Part shown: positions 24,230-32,872 of the stretch, in pieces
Layout: every line of letters starts with the position of its first letter
Numbering within the stretch: the first letter of the stretch is position 1
DNA from: Alloactinosynnema sp. L-07
Lineage (GTDB): Bacteria; Actinomycetota; Actinomycetes; Mycobacteriales; Pseudonocardiaceae
DNA length: 64,000 bases
Assembly: GCF_900070365.1 (NCBI RefSeq)
Contig: NZ_LN850107.1
Coordinates: 4,960,001 to 5,024,000, forward strand
Reading direction: 5' to 3'
The notes under the pieces: model-generated
The model's database searches: none
Seen by the model: only the letters and a program-made list of their open reading frames with translations
What the model was told of the DNA's origin: nothing
Program-made: the position numbers and the translations under genes

Positions 24230-25630
24230 CTAGTCCAGGTCGTCGTGACGCATGAGCTGGCGGCCTGCCTCGGTGATCGAACCCGACAGGGACGGGTAGA
24301 CCGAGAAGGTGAGGGCCAGGTCATCCACTGTCAGCTGGTTCTGCACTGACAGCGCGATGGGGAGGATCAGTTCGCTGGCGCTGGGGGCGACGATCACGCC
24401 GCCGATCACCACTCCGGTGGCGGGGCGGCAGAACAGCTTCACAAAGCCTCGACGCAGACCTTCCATCTTGGCTCGGGCGTTGGTGGCCAGGGGGAGCATG
24501 ATCGTGCGGGCTGGGACTTCGCCCGAGTCGATGGCCTGTTGGCTGATTCCGACGGTGGCGATCTCGGGGTGGGTGAAGACGTTGGCGGCGACTGTCTTCA
24601 GCTTGATCGGTGCGACGCCCTCGCCCAGGGCGTGCCACATGGCGATGCGACCCTGCATCGCGGCGACCGAGGCGAGCATCAGGACGCCGGTGCAGTCGCC
24701 CGCCGCGTAGACGCCGGGGACGCTGGTGCGCGAGACCCGGTCAACGGCGATGAAACCGCCGGGGCCGAGGTCGATGCCGATTCTGTCCAGGCCGATGTCG
24801 CTGGTGTTGGGGACCGAGCCGACCGTCATCAGGGCGTGGGAGGCCTCGACGATCTCGCCGCCCTTGAGGTGGACCTTGACGCCCTTGTCGTCGCGTTCGA
24901 TCTTTTCGGCGCGGGCGTGTTTGACCAGGGTGGTGCCGCGTTCGGAGAACACGTCCTCCAGGACCGCGGCGGCGTCGGCGTCCTCGTGGGGCAGGACGCG
25001 GTCGCGGCTGGAGATCACCGTGACCTTGACGCCCATCTCGATGAAGGCCGAGGCGAATTCGGCGCCGGTGACGCCGGAGCCGACGACTACCAGGTGTTCG
25101 GGGAGTTGTTCCAGGTCGTAGATCTGGCGCCAGTCCAACACCCGTTTGCCGTCTGGCTCGGCTCCGGCGATGACCCTCGGGGTGGCGCCGGTGGCGATCA
25201 GCACGACATCGGCGTCGAGGATTTCGACGGTGTCGGCGGTGGTGACCTCGACCCGGTGGGCGGCCATGCCGGGGCGGTCGTCGCAGAAGCGGGCGTTGCC
25301 GATGAGGATCTTGACGCCTTCGCGCTGGACGCGGTTGCGGACGTCGGCGGACTGGGCCAGGGCCAGCCCGCGCACACGCCCCCGAACCACGGGCAGGTGC
25401 ACTGACGAGTCGACGTCGTCGGTGCCGATGCCCAGTTCGTCGGCGTCGCGGAAGGCTGAGCGGGCGCCCGCGGAGGCGATGAACGTCTTGGACGGGACAC
25501 AGTCATAGAGCACGCAGGCGCCGCCGAGGCCGTCGCGTTCGATGACGGTGACATCGGCCCCGTGCTGAGCGGCGACCAGGGCCGCCTCGTACCCGGCCGG
25601 GCCGCCACCCATGATCACGATCCGGGTCAC
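24230..25630 (-). CDS. lpdA: LpdA-type NAD(P)H quinone/flavoprotein reductase
   Basis: 466 aa. The FAD-binding motif is RIVIMGGGPAGYEAALVAA, and the NAD(P) site is LVVVGSGVTGAEFASAF. The redox-site loop is GGACVLYDCVPSKTF, with both Cys of a C-x4-C pair. The C-terminal interface reads FSVYPSLSGSITEAGR, where lipoamide dehydrogenases have a His-x4-Glu active pair, so it should not be a true lipoamide dehydrogenase. The order glpD-lpdA-GGCT is that of Rv3302c-Rv3304. Rv3303c is reported to have one Cys of the pair and quinone reductase activity; here both are present. It is convergent with the beta-lactamase-fold gene. Confidence 0.88.
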   Translation of the reverse strand: MTRIVIMGGGPAGYEAALVAAQHGADVTVIERDGLGGACVLYDCVPSKTFIASAGARSAFRDADELGIGTDDVDSSVHLPVVRGRVRGLALAQSADVRNRVQREGVKILIGNARFCDDRPGMAAHRVEVTTADTVEILDADVVLIATGATPRVIAGAEPDGKRVLDWRQIYDLEQLPEHLVVVGSGVTGAEFASAFIEMGVKVTVISSRDRVLPHEDADAAAVLEDVFSERGTTLVKHARAEKIERDDKGVKVHLKGGEIVEASHALMTVGSVPNTSDIGLDRIGIDLGPGGFIAVDRVSRTSVPGVYAAGDCTGVLMLASVAAMQGRIAMWHALGEGVAPIKLKTVAANVFTHPEIATVGISQQAIDSGEVPARTIMLPLATNARAKMEGLRRGFVKLFCRPATGVVIGGVIVAPSASELILPIALSVQNQLTVDDLALTFSVYPSLSGSITEAGRQLMRHDDLD

Positions 25631-25745
25631 TGGTGTCCTCCTACATCGAGCTCGCGTCCGCGATTACCGTACGCGGACCCGATCGGGTGAACGCGACGTG
25701 GCCGCGAAACGCGCGTGCTTGCGAGCCGATGATCCCCGGTGTCGC

Positions 25746-25751
25746 TAGGCT
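25746..25751 (+). promoter_or_regulatory. -10 box of leaderless promoter, GGCT-fold gene
   Basis: TAGGCT lies 6 nt before GTG 25758. Confidence 0.5.
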
Positions 25752-25757
25752 GTCGGC

Positions 25758-26216
25758 GTGCCGCTCTACGCCGCTTATGGGTCGAACATGGACCCGGCCC
25801 AGATGATGCAGCGAGCCCCGCACTCGCCGATGGCGGGGACCGGATGGCTGGTGGGCTGGCGGCTGACCTTCGGAGGCGAAGACCTCGGTTGGGAAGGCGC
25901 GCTGGCCACCATCGTCGAGGACCCGGACTCCCAGGTCTTCGTGGTTCTCTACGACGTCACCGACGACGAGCCGCTCCTGGACCGGTGGGAGGGCTCCGAA
26001 CTGGGGCTGCACTCCAAGATCCGGCTCCGCGTGCAGACGCTGGAGGGCTCGGTCCTGGCGTGGCTCTACGTCCTGGACGCCTACGAGGGCGGCCTGCCGT
26101 CGGCGCGCTACCTCGGGGTGGTCGCCGACGCCGCCGAAGCCGCCGGAGCACCCGCCGATTACGTCGGTGACCTGCGGATCCGCCCGTGCGACGGTATCGG
26201 TCCGACAACGGGCTGA
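25758..26216 (+). CDS. Gamma-glutamylcyclotransferase-fold protein
   Basis: 152 aa. It begins with the AIG2/GGCT signature LYAAYGSNMDPAQMM that forms the substrate-binding loop. The fold then continues with LVGWRLTFGGEDL, the VLYDVTDDEPLLDRWEGSEL acidic segment containing the likely catalytic Glu, and LAWLYVLDAYEGGLPSARYL. Members cleave or rearrange gamma-glutamyl compounds, but the substrate of this actinobacterial group (Rv3304) is not established. The GTG start follows TAGGCT at 6 nt. lpdA is divergent. Confidence 0.82.
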   Translation: MPLYAAYGSNMDPAQMMQRAPHSPMAGTGWLVGWRLTFGGEDLGWEGALATIVEDPDSQVFVVLYDVTDDEPLLDRWEGSELGLHSKIRLRVQTLEGSVLAWLYVLDAYEGGLPSARYLGVVADAAEAAGAPADYVGDLRIRPCDGIGPTTG

Positions 26217-26318
26217 ACCCGCGACAACTTCGGACGTCCACACGCGTCCTCCTGGTATGACCGAAATCACGGTCAGCTCTCGCCGAAGGGGTTTCGGCAG
26301 GTGCGAGGAGAGATCGCC

Positions 26319-26888
26319 ATGAGTGTTCGAAGATGGACCACCCGGATGACCGCGGTCGCCGTCGCGGTCGGCACGATGCTGGCGCTGGGCGTGGTCGGTT
26401 CGTCGACCGCCTCCGCGACGCCGGGATTCTGCGGGATCAGCTGGGGCTCGCTGCCCAAGTCGGCGCCCGCCACGGAGGTGGCCCCCCTTGTGGGTGTGCG
26501 CGGCGGCAGGCACCAGTGCTACGACCGTCTCGTCCTGGACATCCGCGCGGGCGGCGCGGACGGCTACTTCGTGCGCTACGTCGACCAGGTCCGCCAGGAC
26601 GGCTCCGGCCACATCGTCCCGCTGCGCGGTGGCGCGAAGATCGAGATCGTGGCGATCGCCCCGTCCTACGACGACTTCGGCAACTCCACGTTCAACCCGG
26701 CCAACCGCCGTGAACTGGTCAACGTGACCGGCTGGCAGACCTTCCGCCAGGTCGCCGACGCGGGCAGCTTCGAGGGCCAGACCACTATCGGCCTCGGTGT
26801 CCGCGCCCGCCTCCCATTCCGCGCGTTCGTCCTGAACAACGCCAACGGCGGCTCACGCATCGTCGTCGACGTCGCACACTTCTGGTGA
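26319..26888 (+). CDS. Secreted AMIN-like domain protein
   Basis: 189 aa from ATG 26319 with AGGAGAG about 8 nt upstream. A Sec-type signal peptide (MTAVAVAVGTMLALGVVG, ending at an Ala-x-Ala-like site) is followed by an AMIN-like beta domain: CYDRLVLDIRAGGADGYFVR, VNVTGWQTFRQVADAGSFEG and IVVDVAHFW. AMIN-type domains bind cell-wall polymers in the proteins where they are studied. The role here is unknown. A strong hairpin follows the stop at 26917-26945. Confidence 0.8.
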   Translation: MSVRRWTTRMTAVAVAVGTMLALGVVGSSTASATPGFCGISWGSLPKSAPATEVAPLVGVRGGRHQCYDRLVLDIRAGGADGYFVRYVDQVRQDGSGHIVPLRGGAKIEIVAIAPSYDDFGNSTFNPANRRELVNVTGWQTFRQVADAGSFEGQTTIGLGVRARLPFRAFVLNNANGGSRIVVDVAHFW

Positions 26889-26916
26889 GCTGGTCCGCCT
26901 CACCGGAATCTCTGGA

Positions 26917-26945
26917 ACTCCGGGCGGTGCGCAGCCGCCCGGAGT
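26917..26945. terminator. Bidirectional hairpin terminator
   Basis: ACTCCGGGCGG, a 7-nt loop and CCGCCCGGAGT form a perfect 11-bp stem between the convergent AMIN-like gene and CocE-type gene. Confidence 0.8.
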
Positions 26946-28765
26946 CAGAACGTCCCGGTCATGGGGATGTGCAGCACCGTCTTCGTGAGGTCGACGCCGA
27001 TCTTCGGGTAGTTGCCCGCTGAGCCGATGTAGGCGCTGTCGGTGCTGCCGATCACCAGGGCCAGCTTGTGGCCCGCCGGGATCACCTGGTCGGTGCTGGC
27101 CAGGTTGAACGTGATCCGGTACGGCGTCCCCGAGGTCAGCGTGGCCCGGGAGTCCAGCGAGGCGTAGTGGCCCAGGTCGGCCCAGCCTCGGCTGATGATA
27201 TTGGCGCTGGTCGACGTGGTAGAGGTGGCCGTGTCGAGGAAGCAGGCGCTGTCGCCGGGGGTGCTCTCGCCCCAGCAGGAGCGGGTCGACAGGGTGGTGA
27301 TCCCCTCGCCCGAGCCGCGGTAGTCGCGGATCGTGGCCGGTCCGAGGTCCACGAGCACCGCGGTGAGCCGGGCGGCGCTGGAGGTCGAGGTCGCGGTGAT
27401 CGTCACCCGCGGGGTGCCGGAGATCCGGTTGTCCGCGGCCATCGCGGGCGAGCTGTAGAGCAGCCGGGCCGACGAGGTCGACGTCGGGTTCGTGATCCAG
27501 GAGTACTCGCTACTGCGGTTGTCGGTGAAGTTCGCCCACAGGGGGATCTCGGCGGGTGGCGGCGGGGCGCCGTTCAGCACGCCGACCCCCGCGGTGCTCG
27601 ACGGGTGCGCGTACAGGTACTTCGGGCCGGTGACCGCAGGCCAGGCCGCACTGGTCGTCCACACGTCCGGCTTGTGCTCCACGCTGGCCCGCGGCTCGTT
27701 CTGGACGCCGTTGTCGACGCCGCGCAGATAGTGGTCGAACCAGCGGTGCAGGGTGTCGACCCAGACCGAGCGGCGGAAGTCGAACGGGTCGACGTGACCG
27801 GTCTGCGACAGCCAGATCTTGCGCTCCACGCTCGCGGGCAGCGCCGCCCACCACTGGCCGAAGTTGATCGACTTCACGTTGAGGTCGTTGACGCCGTGCA
27901 CGACGAACACGCTCGCCTTGATGTTGGCAGCGCTCGCCACGTAGTCACGGTCGCGCCACATCGCTGTCATATTTCCGTTCGACGGCGACCCACTGTCCAA
28001 AGCGGACTTCACCGACGCGCAGTTCTGTTTGCCCTGGGCGTTCTCCACGCGGGCGGCCAACGCTGACGGCGTCCCCGCGTTCAGGGTCGCGCCATGGGCC
28101 CGGTAGTAGTCGTACCAGGAGCTGATCGCGCCGATGGGCACGATGGTCTTGAGCCCGTCGACGCCGGTCGCGGCCACGCCGTTGGCGATCGTGCCGTCCC
28201 ACGACTTGCCGATCATGCCGACCGCCCCGGTCGACCAGCCCGAGGTGGCCCGGGTGGTCCCGGTGGCCGAGGTGTAGCCGGTCGCGCGGCCGTTGAGCCA
28301 GTCGATCACGGACTTCGCCGAGGCGATCTCGGAACGACCGCCCACATCGACGCAGCCGTTGGAGCGCGCGGTCCCGGACAGGTCGACGAGCACGATCGCG
28401 TAGCCGCGTGGGACGAAGTAGTTGTCGTAGAACAGCGGGAACTGGATTGGTTTGCCCGCGCTGTCGTAGGTCTTCTTCTGGCTCTCGTTGCCGCGCCCGA
28501 GCGAGGTGTAATAGGGGCTGGCGTCCATGATCACCGGCACCTTGACGCTCGCGGGTGTGCTCGGCCTGACGATGTCGGCGGCCACGCGGACCCGGGCGCC
28601 CTGCGGGGAGGTCAGCCCGGTGTCGACCCAGACTGTCTCGCGCACCGCGGCTGCGTAGGAGTAGACCGGCTCGCTCGCGGCGGGCGCGGCTGTCGCCGAG
28701 GAGAGGGGGACAAGGGAAGCGCCGACCGCCGCGATGACGGTGAGCAGTGACCGCCGGATCGTCAT
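26945..28765 (-). CDS. Secreted CocE/NonD-family X-Pro dipeptidyl-peptidase-like hydrolase
   Basis: 606 aa from ATG 28765. A signal peptide (SLLTVIAAVGASLVPLSS, then Ala-rich) is followed by an alpha/beta-hydrolase: the nucleophile Ser in MIGKSWDGTIANG, the Asp in VVHGVNDLNVKS, and the His in LSQTGHVDPF. The C-terminal jelly-roll domain of the family follows (VTITATSTSSAARLTAVLVD; VIPAGHKLALVIGS). Members cleave Xaa-Pro dipeptides or act as acyl ester hydrolases. A TAGCGT box lies 7 nt before the start. It is an exported catabolic or processing enzyme. Confidence 0.88.
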   Translation of the reverse strand: MTIRRSLLTVIAAVGASLVPLSSATAAPAASEPVYSYAAAVRETVWVDTGLTSPQGARVRVAADIVRPSTPASVKVPVIMDASPYYTSLGRGNESQKKTYDSAGKPIQFPLFYDNYFVPRGYAIVLVDLSGTARSNGCVDVGGRSEIASAKSVIDWLNGRATGYTSATGTTRATSGWSTGAVGMIGKSWDGTIANGVAATGVDGLKTIVPIGAISSWYDYYRAHGATLNAGTPSALAARVENAQGKQNCASVKSALDSGSPSNGNMTAMWRDRDYVASAANIKASVFVVHGVNDLNVKSINFGQWWAALPASVERKIWLSQTGHVDPFDFRRSVWVDTLHRWFDHYLRGVDNGVQNEPRASVEHKPDVWTTSAAWPAVTGPKYLYAHPSSTAGVGVLNGAPPPPAEIPLWANFTDNRSSEYSWITNPTSTSSARLLYSSPAMAADNRISGTPRVTITATSTSSAARLTAVLVDLGPATIRDYRGSGEGITTLSTRSCWGESTPGDSACFLDTATSTTSTSANIISRGWADLGHYASLDSRATLTSGTPYRITFNLASTDQVIPAGHKLALVIGSTDSAYIGSAGNYPKIGVDLTKTVLHIPMTGTF

Positions 28766-28772
28766 GGCGATG

Positions 28773-28778
28773 ACGCTA
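28773..28778 (-). promoter_or_regulatory. -10 box of leaderless promoter, CocE-type gene
   Basis: TAGCGT on the minus strand is 7 nt before ATG 28765; the box overlaps the last codons of the upstream MFS gene. Confidence 0.45.
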
Positions 28779-30440
28779 CGGAGTCGCGCGCTCGCGCGGG
28801 TAGTCCAGGTTTTTCGCGTTACCAGTTGGTGGCGTGCGCATGCCCGCGGCGCAAACGATGCCGAGAACGAGCACGACGACCGGGAGAACCAGGGTCGCTT
28901 TTGCCGCGTTGGTGAAGCCGAGGTCGTAGGCGTCGGTCGCCAGGTTCCGCACCCGCCCCGCGATCGACGGCGACCAGTCGCTGGGCATCTGCGGCCCCTT
29001 GTCGTCGAACTGGCTGGCCGTGTTGGCCGCGTCGGTGATCCGGCGGACGAACTCGTCGGCGTAGCGCGGCGGGAGGGCTCTGGCGTACTGCTTGGCCGCC
29101 TCCGGCACCGAGAAGCTGAGCCCCACCTGCAGCAGCAGGCCGGTCGTCGCGCTGCCGAGAACCCCGCCGACCTGCCGCGAGGTGTTGAACACTCCGGACG
29201 CGGCCCCGACCAGGTGCGGCGGCAGGCCGAAGGTCGCCGCGGCGGTGAGCGGCGAGTAGACGAGCCCGATGCCCAGGCCTGCCACGACAAGACCGGGTAC
29301 CAGGTCCAGCGGGTCGGCGTCGGGCTCGGCGAACACGGCGATCAGGCCGGTGCCGCAGGCCAGGGCGGCCAGGCCGGTCATGATCAGCGTCTTGCCGTTG
29401 ATGTGGCGCATCCCGCGGCCCGCGCCGATCGCGGCCAGACCCGCCGCGCCCGCCATCGGCGCGCACAGGACGCTGGAGTCCACCGGGCCGAGGCCGAGGA
29501 CGGACTGCACATAGATGACCAGGGGAAGGAACATGCCGGTCGTGGCGAAGCCGAGGGCGGCGTAGGTGAGGTTGGCGTAGGAGAAGGTCTGATTGGTGAA
29601 CAGGACCAGCGGGACCAGCGGCTCGTCCTTGGTCCGCCGCTGCCACACCAGGAACGCGCCGATCAGCACAAGCCCGACGCCGATGACGACCGTGACGTTG
29701 ATCGGCCCGACGATGGTTCCCCAGTGGTAGTGCTGGGCGTTCTGCAGCCCGAAGACCAGCGCCGCGAGTCCGAGGGAGGCAAGGACGGCGCCGAGGGTGT
29801 CGAAGCGGACTCGGCCGCCCGGCCGCCAGTCGGGGAGCAGGACCAGCGCCATGACCAGCCCCGCCGCGCCGATGGGCAGGTTGAGCAGGAAGATCCACTG
29901 CCAGCCCGCGTTCTCCACCAGCAGCCCGCCGATCACCGGGCCGGTGATCGTGGCGACCCCGGCGACCGCGCCCCACACCGCGATCGGCACGCCGCGGCGC
30001 TCCGCCGGGAACAGCCTGGTGATGAAGGTGAGGGTCTGCGGCGTCATCGCCGCGGCGCCCAGGCCCTGCACGGCGCGGGCGGCGATCAAGGACTCAGCGG
30101 TGGTGGCCAGGCCGCACCAGAGCGAGGCGCCGAGGAACAGGACGAGTCCGATGATCAGCACGCGCTTGGGCCCGTACCGGTCGCCGAGGCGGCCGGTGAG
30201 CAGCAGCGGGACGGTGTTGGCGAGCAGATAGACGCTGTTGACCCAGATGACCTCGTTGAGGGTCGCGTCGAGGTCGGTCAGCATGGCCGGGATCGCCACG
30301 GTGACGATCGTGGAATCGAGCATCACCATGAAGAAACACGCACACAGAGCCGCTAGAGCAGCCCAAGACCTACTTGACCGCCTCCCCGGAACTTTCAAGT
30401 CTTGGTTCCGTTCGGTTGGCGGGTGCGGTCGGGCGGTCAC
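28776..30440 (-). CDS. MFS exporter, DHA2 (EmrB/QacA) family
   Basis: 554 aa with 14 predicted transmembrane helices. The family signatures are MVMLDSTIVTVAIPAM in helix 1, GRLGDRYGPKRVLIIG (motif A) and VPIAVWGAVAGVATITGPVIGGLL (motif C of exporters, spread over two helices). Such proteins pump drugs or other small molecules out using the proton gradient. Its start (GTG 30440) follows TAGACC without a ribosome site. No TetR or MarR regulator sits beside it. The CocE-type gene begins 10 bp after its stop on the same strand. Confidence 0.9.
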   Translation of the reverse strand: MTARPHPPTERNQDLKVPGRRSSRSWAALAALCACFFMVMLDSTIVTVAIPAMLTDLDATLNEVIWVNSVYLLANTVPLLLTGRLGDRYGPKRVLIIGLVLFLGASLWCGLATTAESLIAARAVQGLGAAAMTPQTLTFITRLFPAERRGVPIAVWGAVAGVATITGPVIGGLLVENAGWQWIFLLNLPIGAAGLVMALVLLPDWRPGGRVRFDTLGAVLASLGLAALVFGLQNAQHYHWGTIVGPINVTVVIGVGLVLIGAFLVWQRRTKDEPLVPLVLFTNQTFSYANLTYAALGFATTGMFLPLVIYVQSVLGLGPVDSSVLCAPMAGAAGLAAIGAGRGMRHINGKTLIMTGLAALACGTGLIAVFAEPDADPLDLVPGLVVAGLGIGLVYSPLTAAATFGLPPHLVGAASGVFNTSRQVGGVLGSATTGLLLQVGLSFSVPEAAKQYARALPPRYADEFVRRITDAANTASQFDDKGPQMPSDWSPSIAGRVRNLATDAYDLGFTNAAKATLVLPVVVLVLGIVCAAGMRTPPTGNAKNLDYPRERATP

Positions 30441-30514
30441 CGTGGTCTACCGCCGCCACGGTCCCCTTAGGTGCCGGTTTGTAGCGGCTCCAGCATATCC
30501 GCCGAGTTCTCGGG

Positions 30515-31726
30515 TCAGCCGCCGATCACGCCGGGCGGGAGCTGGTGGTCCTCGCCGTCGATGACGACCGACTCGGTGACCTGCTCGGTGCTGCCGAGGT
30601 CACGGCGGCGGCCGGAGACCTCGCGGCTCGGCGCCTGCTCGACCGGGTCGCCGAACCACTGGCTGGAGCCGACGGCGTCAGCGCCGAAGCGGCGCAGGCC
30701 GAGCTTGTCGGCCGACGACGCCGGGGTGGTCGAGGCGGCCGAGCCCATCGGCGTGCCCGCGGTGCCGGTGGTGCCCAGCGGCGGGGCCGCCGACGTGCCG
30801 AGCGGGGACGTGCCGCCACTCGTGGTCGGGTCGGCGCCGATCGCCATGCTCGCGGCCGCGGCCGGGCGTCGGGATGAGGAGCGCTCATCGCTCTCCGTGG
30901 GGCCGGTTCCCGAGCGCGGGGCCGCGCCGAGGACCGGGTTGGTCTCCATCGGGACCGACGCCGACAGCGCGCCCGGGGTCAGCAGCGGGCGGCGCGGCGG
31001 GTCGGCGCTGATGGTGGCGCCCGAGATGTAGACGTTCTGGCTGCCCGAGTGCTGGTGGTGGCCGGGCGGGCGGTGGTGGCTGTTGTGGTGGTTGGTGTCG
31101 GGGACAACCGTCGTGATCGGCGCCGAGGACACGTGGGTCGACATGGTGATGCCCTGGCCGCGGTTGCTGTGGTTGCCGTGCCCGTGGTTCACCACCTCGG
31201 CCGGGGTGTTCAGCGCGGTCAGCGTGCCGAGGTTGGTGTCGGTGGCCTGCTGGTAGGCGGCCATGACCTCGAACGCGCGCTGCTCCGCCGAGGACTTGGC
31301 GGCTTCGAGGGGCTCAGGGTCGACCTGGGCGCCCGCCACCTGGAGCACGGGCGCGACCGTCGGGTCCGGCGCCTGGGTCGGGGCGGACTCCGGGGCTGGC
31401 ATCTCCGCGCGGGCCCTGGCGATGTGGTCGCCCTGGTTCTCCACGGCGGTGCGCATCTGCGCCGCCGTCGCCGCCGCGTCCGTCGCCCACGCGGCCAATG
31501 GCGACAGGCGGTCGTACGCCCGGCCCGCGGCCCGGCCCTGCCACCCCGCGCCGGTGCTCTCCAGGGAGGTCAGCAGGTCTTGGCCGACATCGGCGAGCAC
31601 CGCCGATAGCTCCGCCCACCGCCGCGCCGGGGCGGCCGACGCCTGCGCGCCGGGCCCCTCGTGCAGCAGGCGGTACAGCTCGTCGTGGGTGAATCCTTGC
31701 CAGCGCTTGGCGGTCTGCTCAGTCAT
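30515..31726 (-). CDS. PPE-like ESX-associated protein
   Basis: 403 aa. It opens with RWQGFTHDELYRLLHEGPGA, then a helical hairpin containing the Trp-x-Gly motif (STGAGWQGRAAGRAYD) as in PPE proteins of type VII systems. The second half is low complexity: Asn/His-rich (NHHNSHHRPPGHHQHSG), then Ser/Thr/Gly/Ala-rich, and a polar tail. It lies 10 bp downstream of the 156-residue partner gene. Such pairs form heterodimers exported through ESX. No core ESX gene is nearby, so this is an orphan substrate pair. Confidence 0.8.
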   Translation of the reverse strand: MTEQTAKRWQGFTHDELYRLLHEGPGAQASAAPARRWAELSAVLADVGQDLLTSLESTGAGWQGRAAGRAYDRLSPLAAWATDAAATAAQMRTAVENQGDHIARARAEMPAPESAPTQAPDPTVAPVLQVAGAQVDPEPLEAAKSSAEQRAFEVMAAYQQATDTNLGTLTALNTPAEVVNHGHGNHSNRGQGITMSTHVSSAPITTVVPDTNHHNSHHRPPGHHQHSGSQNVYISGATISADPPRRPLLTPGALSASVPMETNPVLGAAPRSGTGPTESDERSSSRRPAAAASMAIGADPTTSGGTSPLGTSAAPPLGTTGTAGTPMGSAASTTPASSADKLGLRRFGADAVGSSQWFGDPVEQAPSREVSGRRRDLGSTEQVTESVVIDGEDHQLPPGVIGG

Positions 31727-31736
31727 GTCGTCCCCC

Positions 31737-32207
31737 TCAGCCCTGGCCGGTCTGCGACACGGTCGCCTCGGTGTCGTCCTCCAGCACGCGGTACTGGTCG
31801 GCGGTCTTGTCCAGGTTGTCCACGGCCGTGCCCAACTGCTTGCGGAACGCCCGCAACGCGTCGAGCGCGGCGATGTCGGAGTCGACGGACAGCGCGTTGA
31901 CGACGCCTGCGGCGCGCAGGCTCACCGGGTCGTTGGCCCACGCCGTCACCGGGAGATCCCCGGCCGCGACCTCCAGCTGCCGGTCAACCTGGTCGAGCGC
32001 GGCGACGAACGCGCCGCGCAGCGCGGGGACGGCCTGCGCGTCGAGGTTGAGCAGGTCCTTGCGATCCGGCGAGCCGTGGCCACTGTTGTTGTGGCCGCTG
32101 TATCCGGTGCCGTGCTGGGCGGCATTACCCCCGCCGCCCTGGTTCCCGTTGCCGGAACCGTGGCCCCCGCCCTGCCCGCCCTGGTGGTGCCCGTCCGTGC
32201 CCGGCAC
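31737..32207 (-). CDS. PE-like partner of the PPE-like protein
   Basis: 156 aa. The first ~45 residues are Gly/His/Asn-rich. Then follow two helices (LDAQAVPALRGAFVAALDQVDRQ; ALDALRAFRKQLGTAVDNL). The C-terminus has YRVLED, which matches the YxxxD/E type VII secretion motif. GGGGAGG lies before the GTG at 32207. It precedes the PPE-like gene by 10 bp, the usual PE-before-PPE order. The family assignment rests on layout and motif; overall similarity to mycobacterial PE proteins is weak. Confidence 0.65.
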   Translation of the reverse strand: MPGTDGHHQGGQGGGHGSGNGNQGGGGNAAQHGTGYSGHNNSGHGSPDRKDLLNLDAQAVPALRGAFVAALDQVDRQLEVAAGDLPVTAWANDPVSLRAAGVVNALSVDSDIAALDALRAFRKQLGTAVDNLDKTADQYRVLEDDTEATVSQTGQG

Positions 32208-32340
32208 GTCGCCTCCCCGTCACTACCTGTGGTGAACCCACTCTATCGAGTGTCGATGCTCGGATTCGACCGTTCGTGGCTCATTTTCTAGACGCACGCC
32301 GCGATCGTCAGGTTCCCCTCCCCCTACCGTCGCCCGCCGT

Positions 32341-32853
32341 TCAGTCGTTACGCAGCACGAGCACGATTCGCTCGTCTGTCTCAGTGACGACCGTGAACCC
32401 GAGTTTGGCCGCGACCCTGGCCGAAGCCTCGTTGCCGGGGCTGTGTTTGTAGACGATCTCCTTGAGGCCGAGCGCGCCGAAACCGAAGCGCAGCACCGCG
32501 CCCAGCGCCTCGGTCGCCATCCCCCTGCCACGCGCCGACGGGTGCGTCCAACAGCCCGCCTCCGCGGTGCCCGCGGCCAGGTCGACCTCTTTAAGCAGCA
32601 CCTCGCCGAGCAGGTCGCCGGTCGTCGGTTCGGCCACGGCCCACGAGAACCGCGTCTCCTCGGCCCAGCCCTGGGCGCGACGCACGATGTAGGCCTCCGC
32701 GCGGTCGAGGTCGGAGACATCGAGGTGCGACAGCCAGCGCCTGCTCTCCGGGTCGGCGAAGCCCTCGACGATCGCCTGCCGGTCGTCGATCCGGTCGTCG
32801 GCGCGGAGCGCGCGCAGATAGAACCGACCGGCGTTGATCTCTACGAATTCCAC
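32341..32853 (-). CDS. GNAT-family acetyltransferase
   Basis: 170 aa from GTG 32853, preferred over earlier in-frame starts because TAGCGT lies 7 nt upstream and the family begins here (INAGRFYLRALRADDR). The acetyl-CoA pyrophosphate loop is in WTHPSARGRGMATEALGAV, and the C-terminal strand ends in GFTVVTETDERIVLVLRN. The RimJ/RimL-like layout suggests N-acetylation of a small molecule or protein terminus; the substrate is unknown. HAD gene and others lie upstream on the same strand. Confidence 0.85.
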   Translation of the reverse strand: MEFVEINAGRFYLRALRADDRIDDRQAIVEGFADPESRRWLSHLDVSDLDRAEAYIVRRAQGWAEETRFSWAVAEPTTGDLLGEVLLKEVDLAAGTAEAGCWTHPSARGRGMATEALGAVLRFGFGALGLKEIVYKHSPGNEASARVAAKLGFTVVTETDERIVLVLRND

Positions 32854-32860
32854 GGCCGCC

Positions 32861-32866
32861 ACGCTA
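32861..32866 (-). promoter_or_regulatory. -10 box of leaderless promoter, GNAT gene
   Basis: TAGCGT on the minus strand lies 7 nt before GTG 32853. Confidence 0.45.
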
Positions 32867-32872
32867 GCGAAG

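Noticed and set aside
24230..25630. Lipoamide dehydrogenase of a 2-oxo acid complex
   Set aside because: The catalytic His-Glu pair at the C-terminus is absent and no E1/E2 gene is near; the LpdA group fits better.
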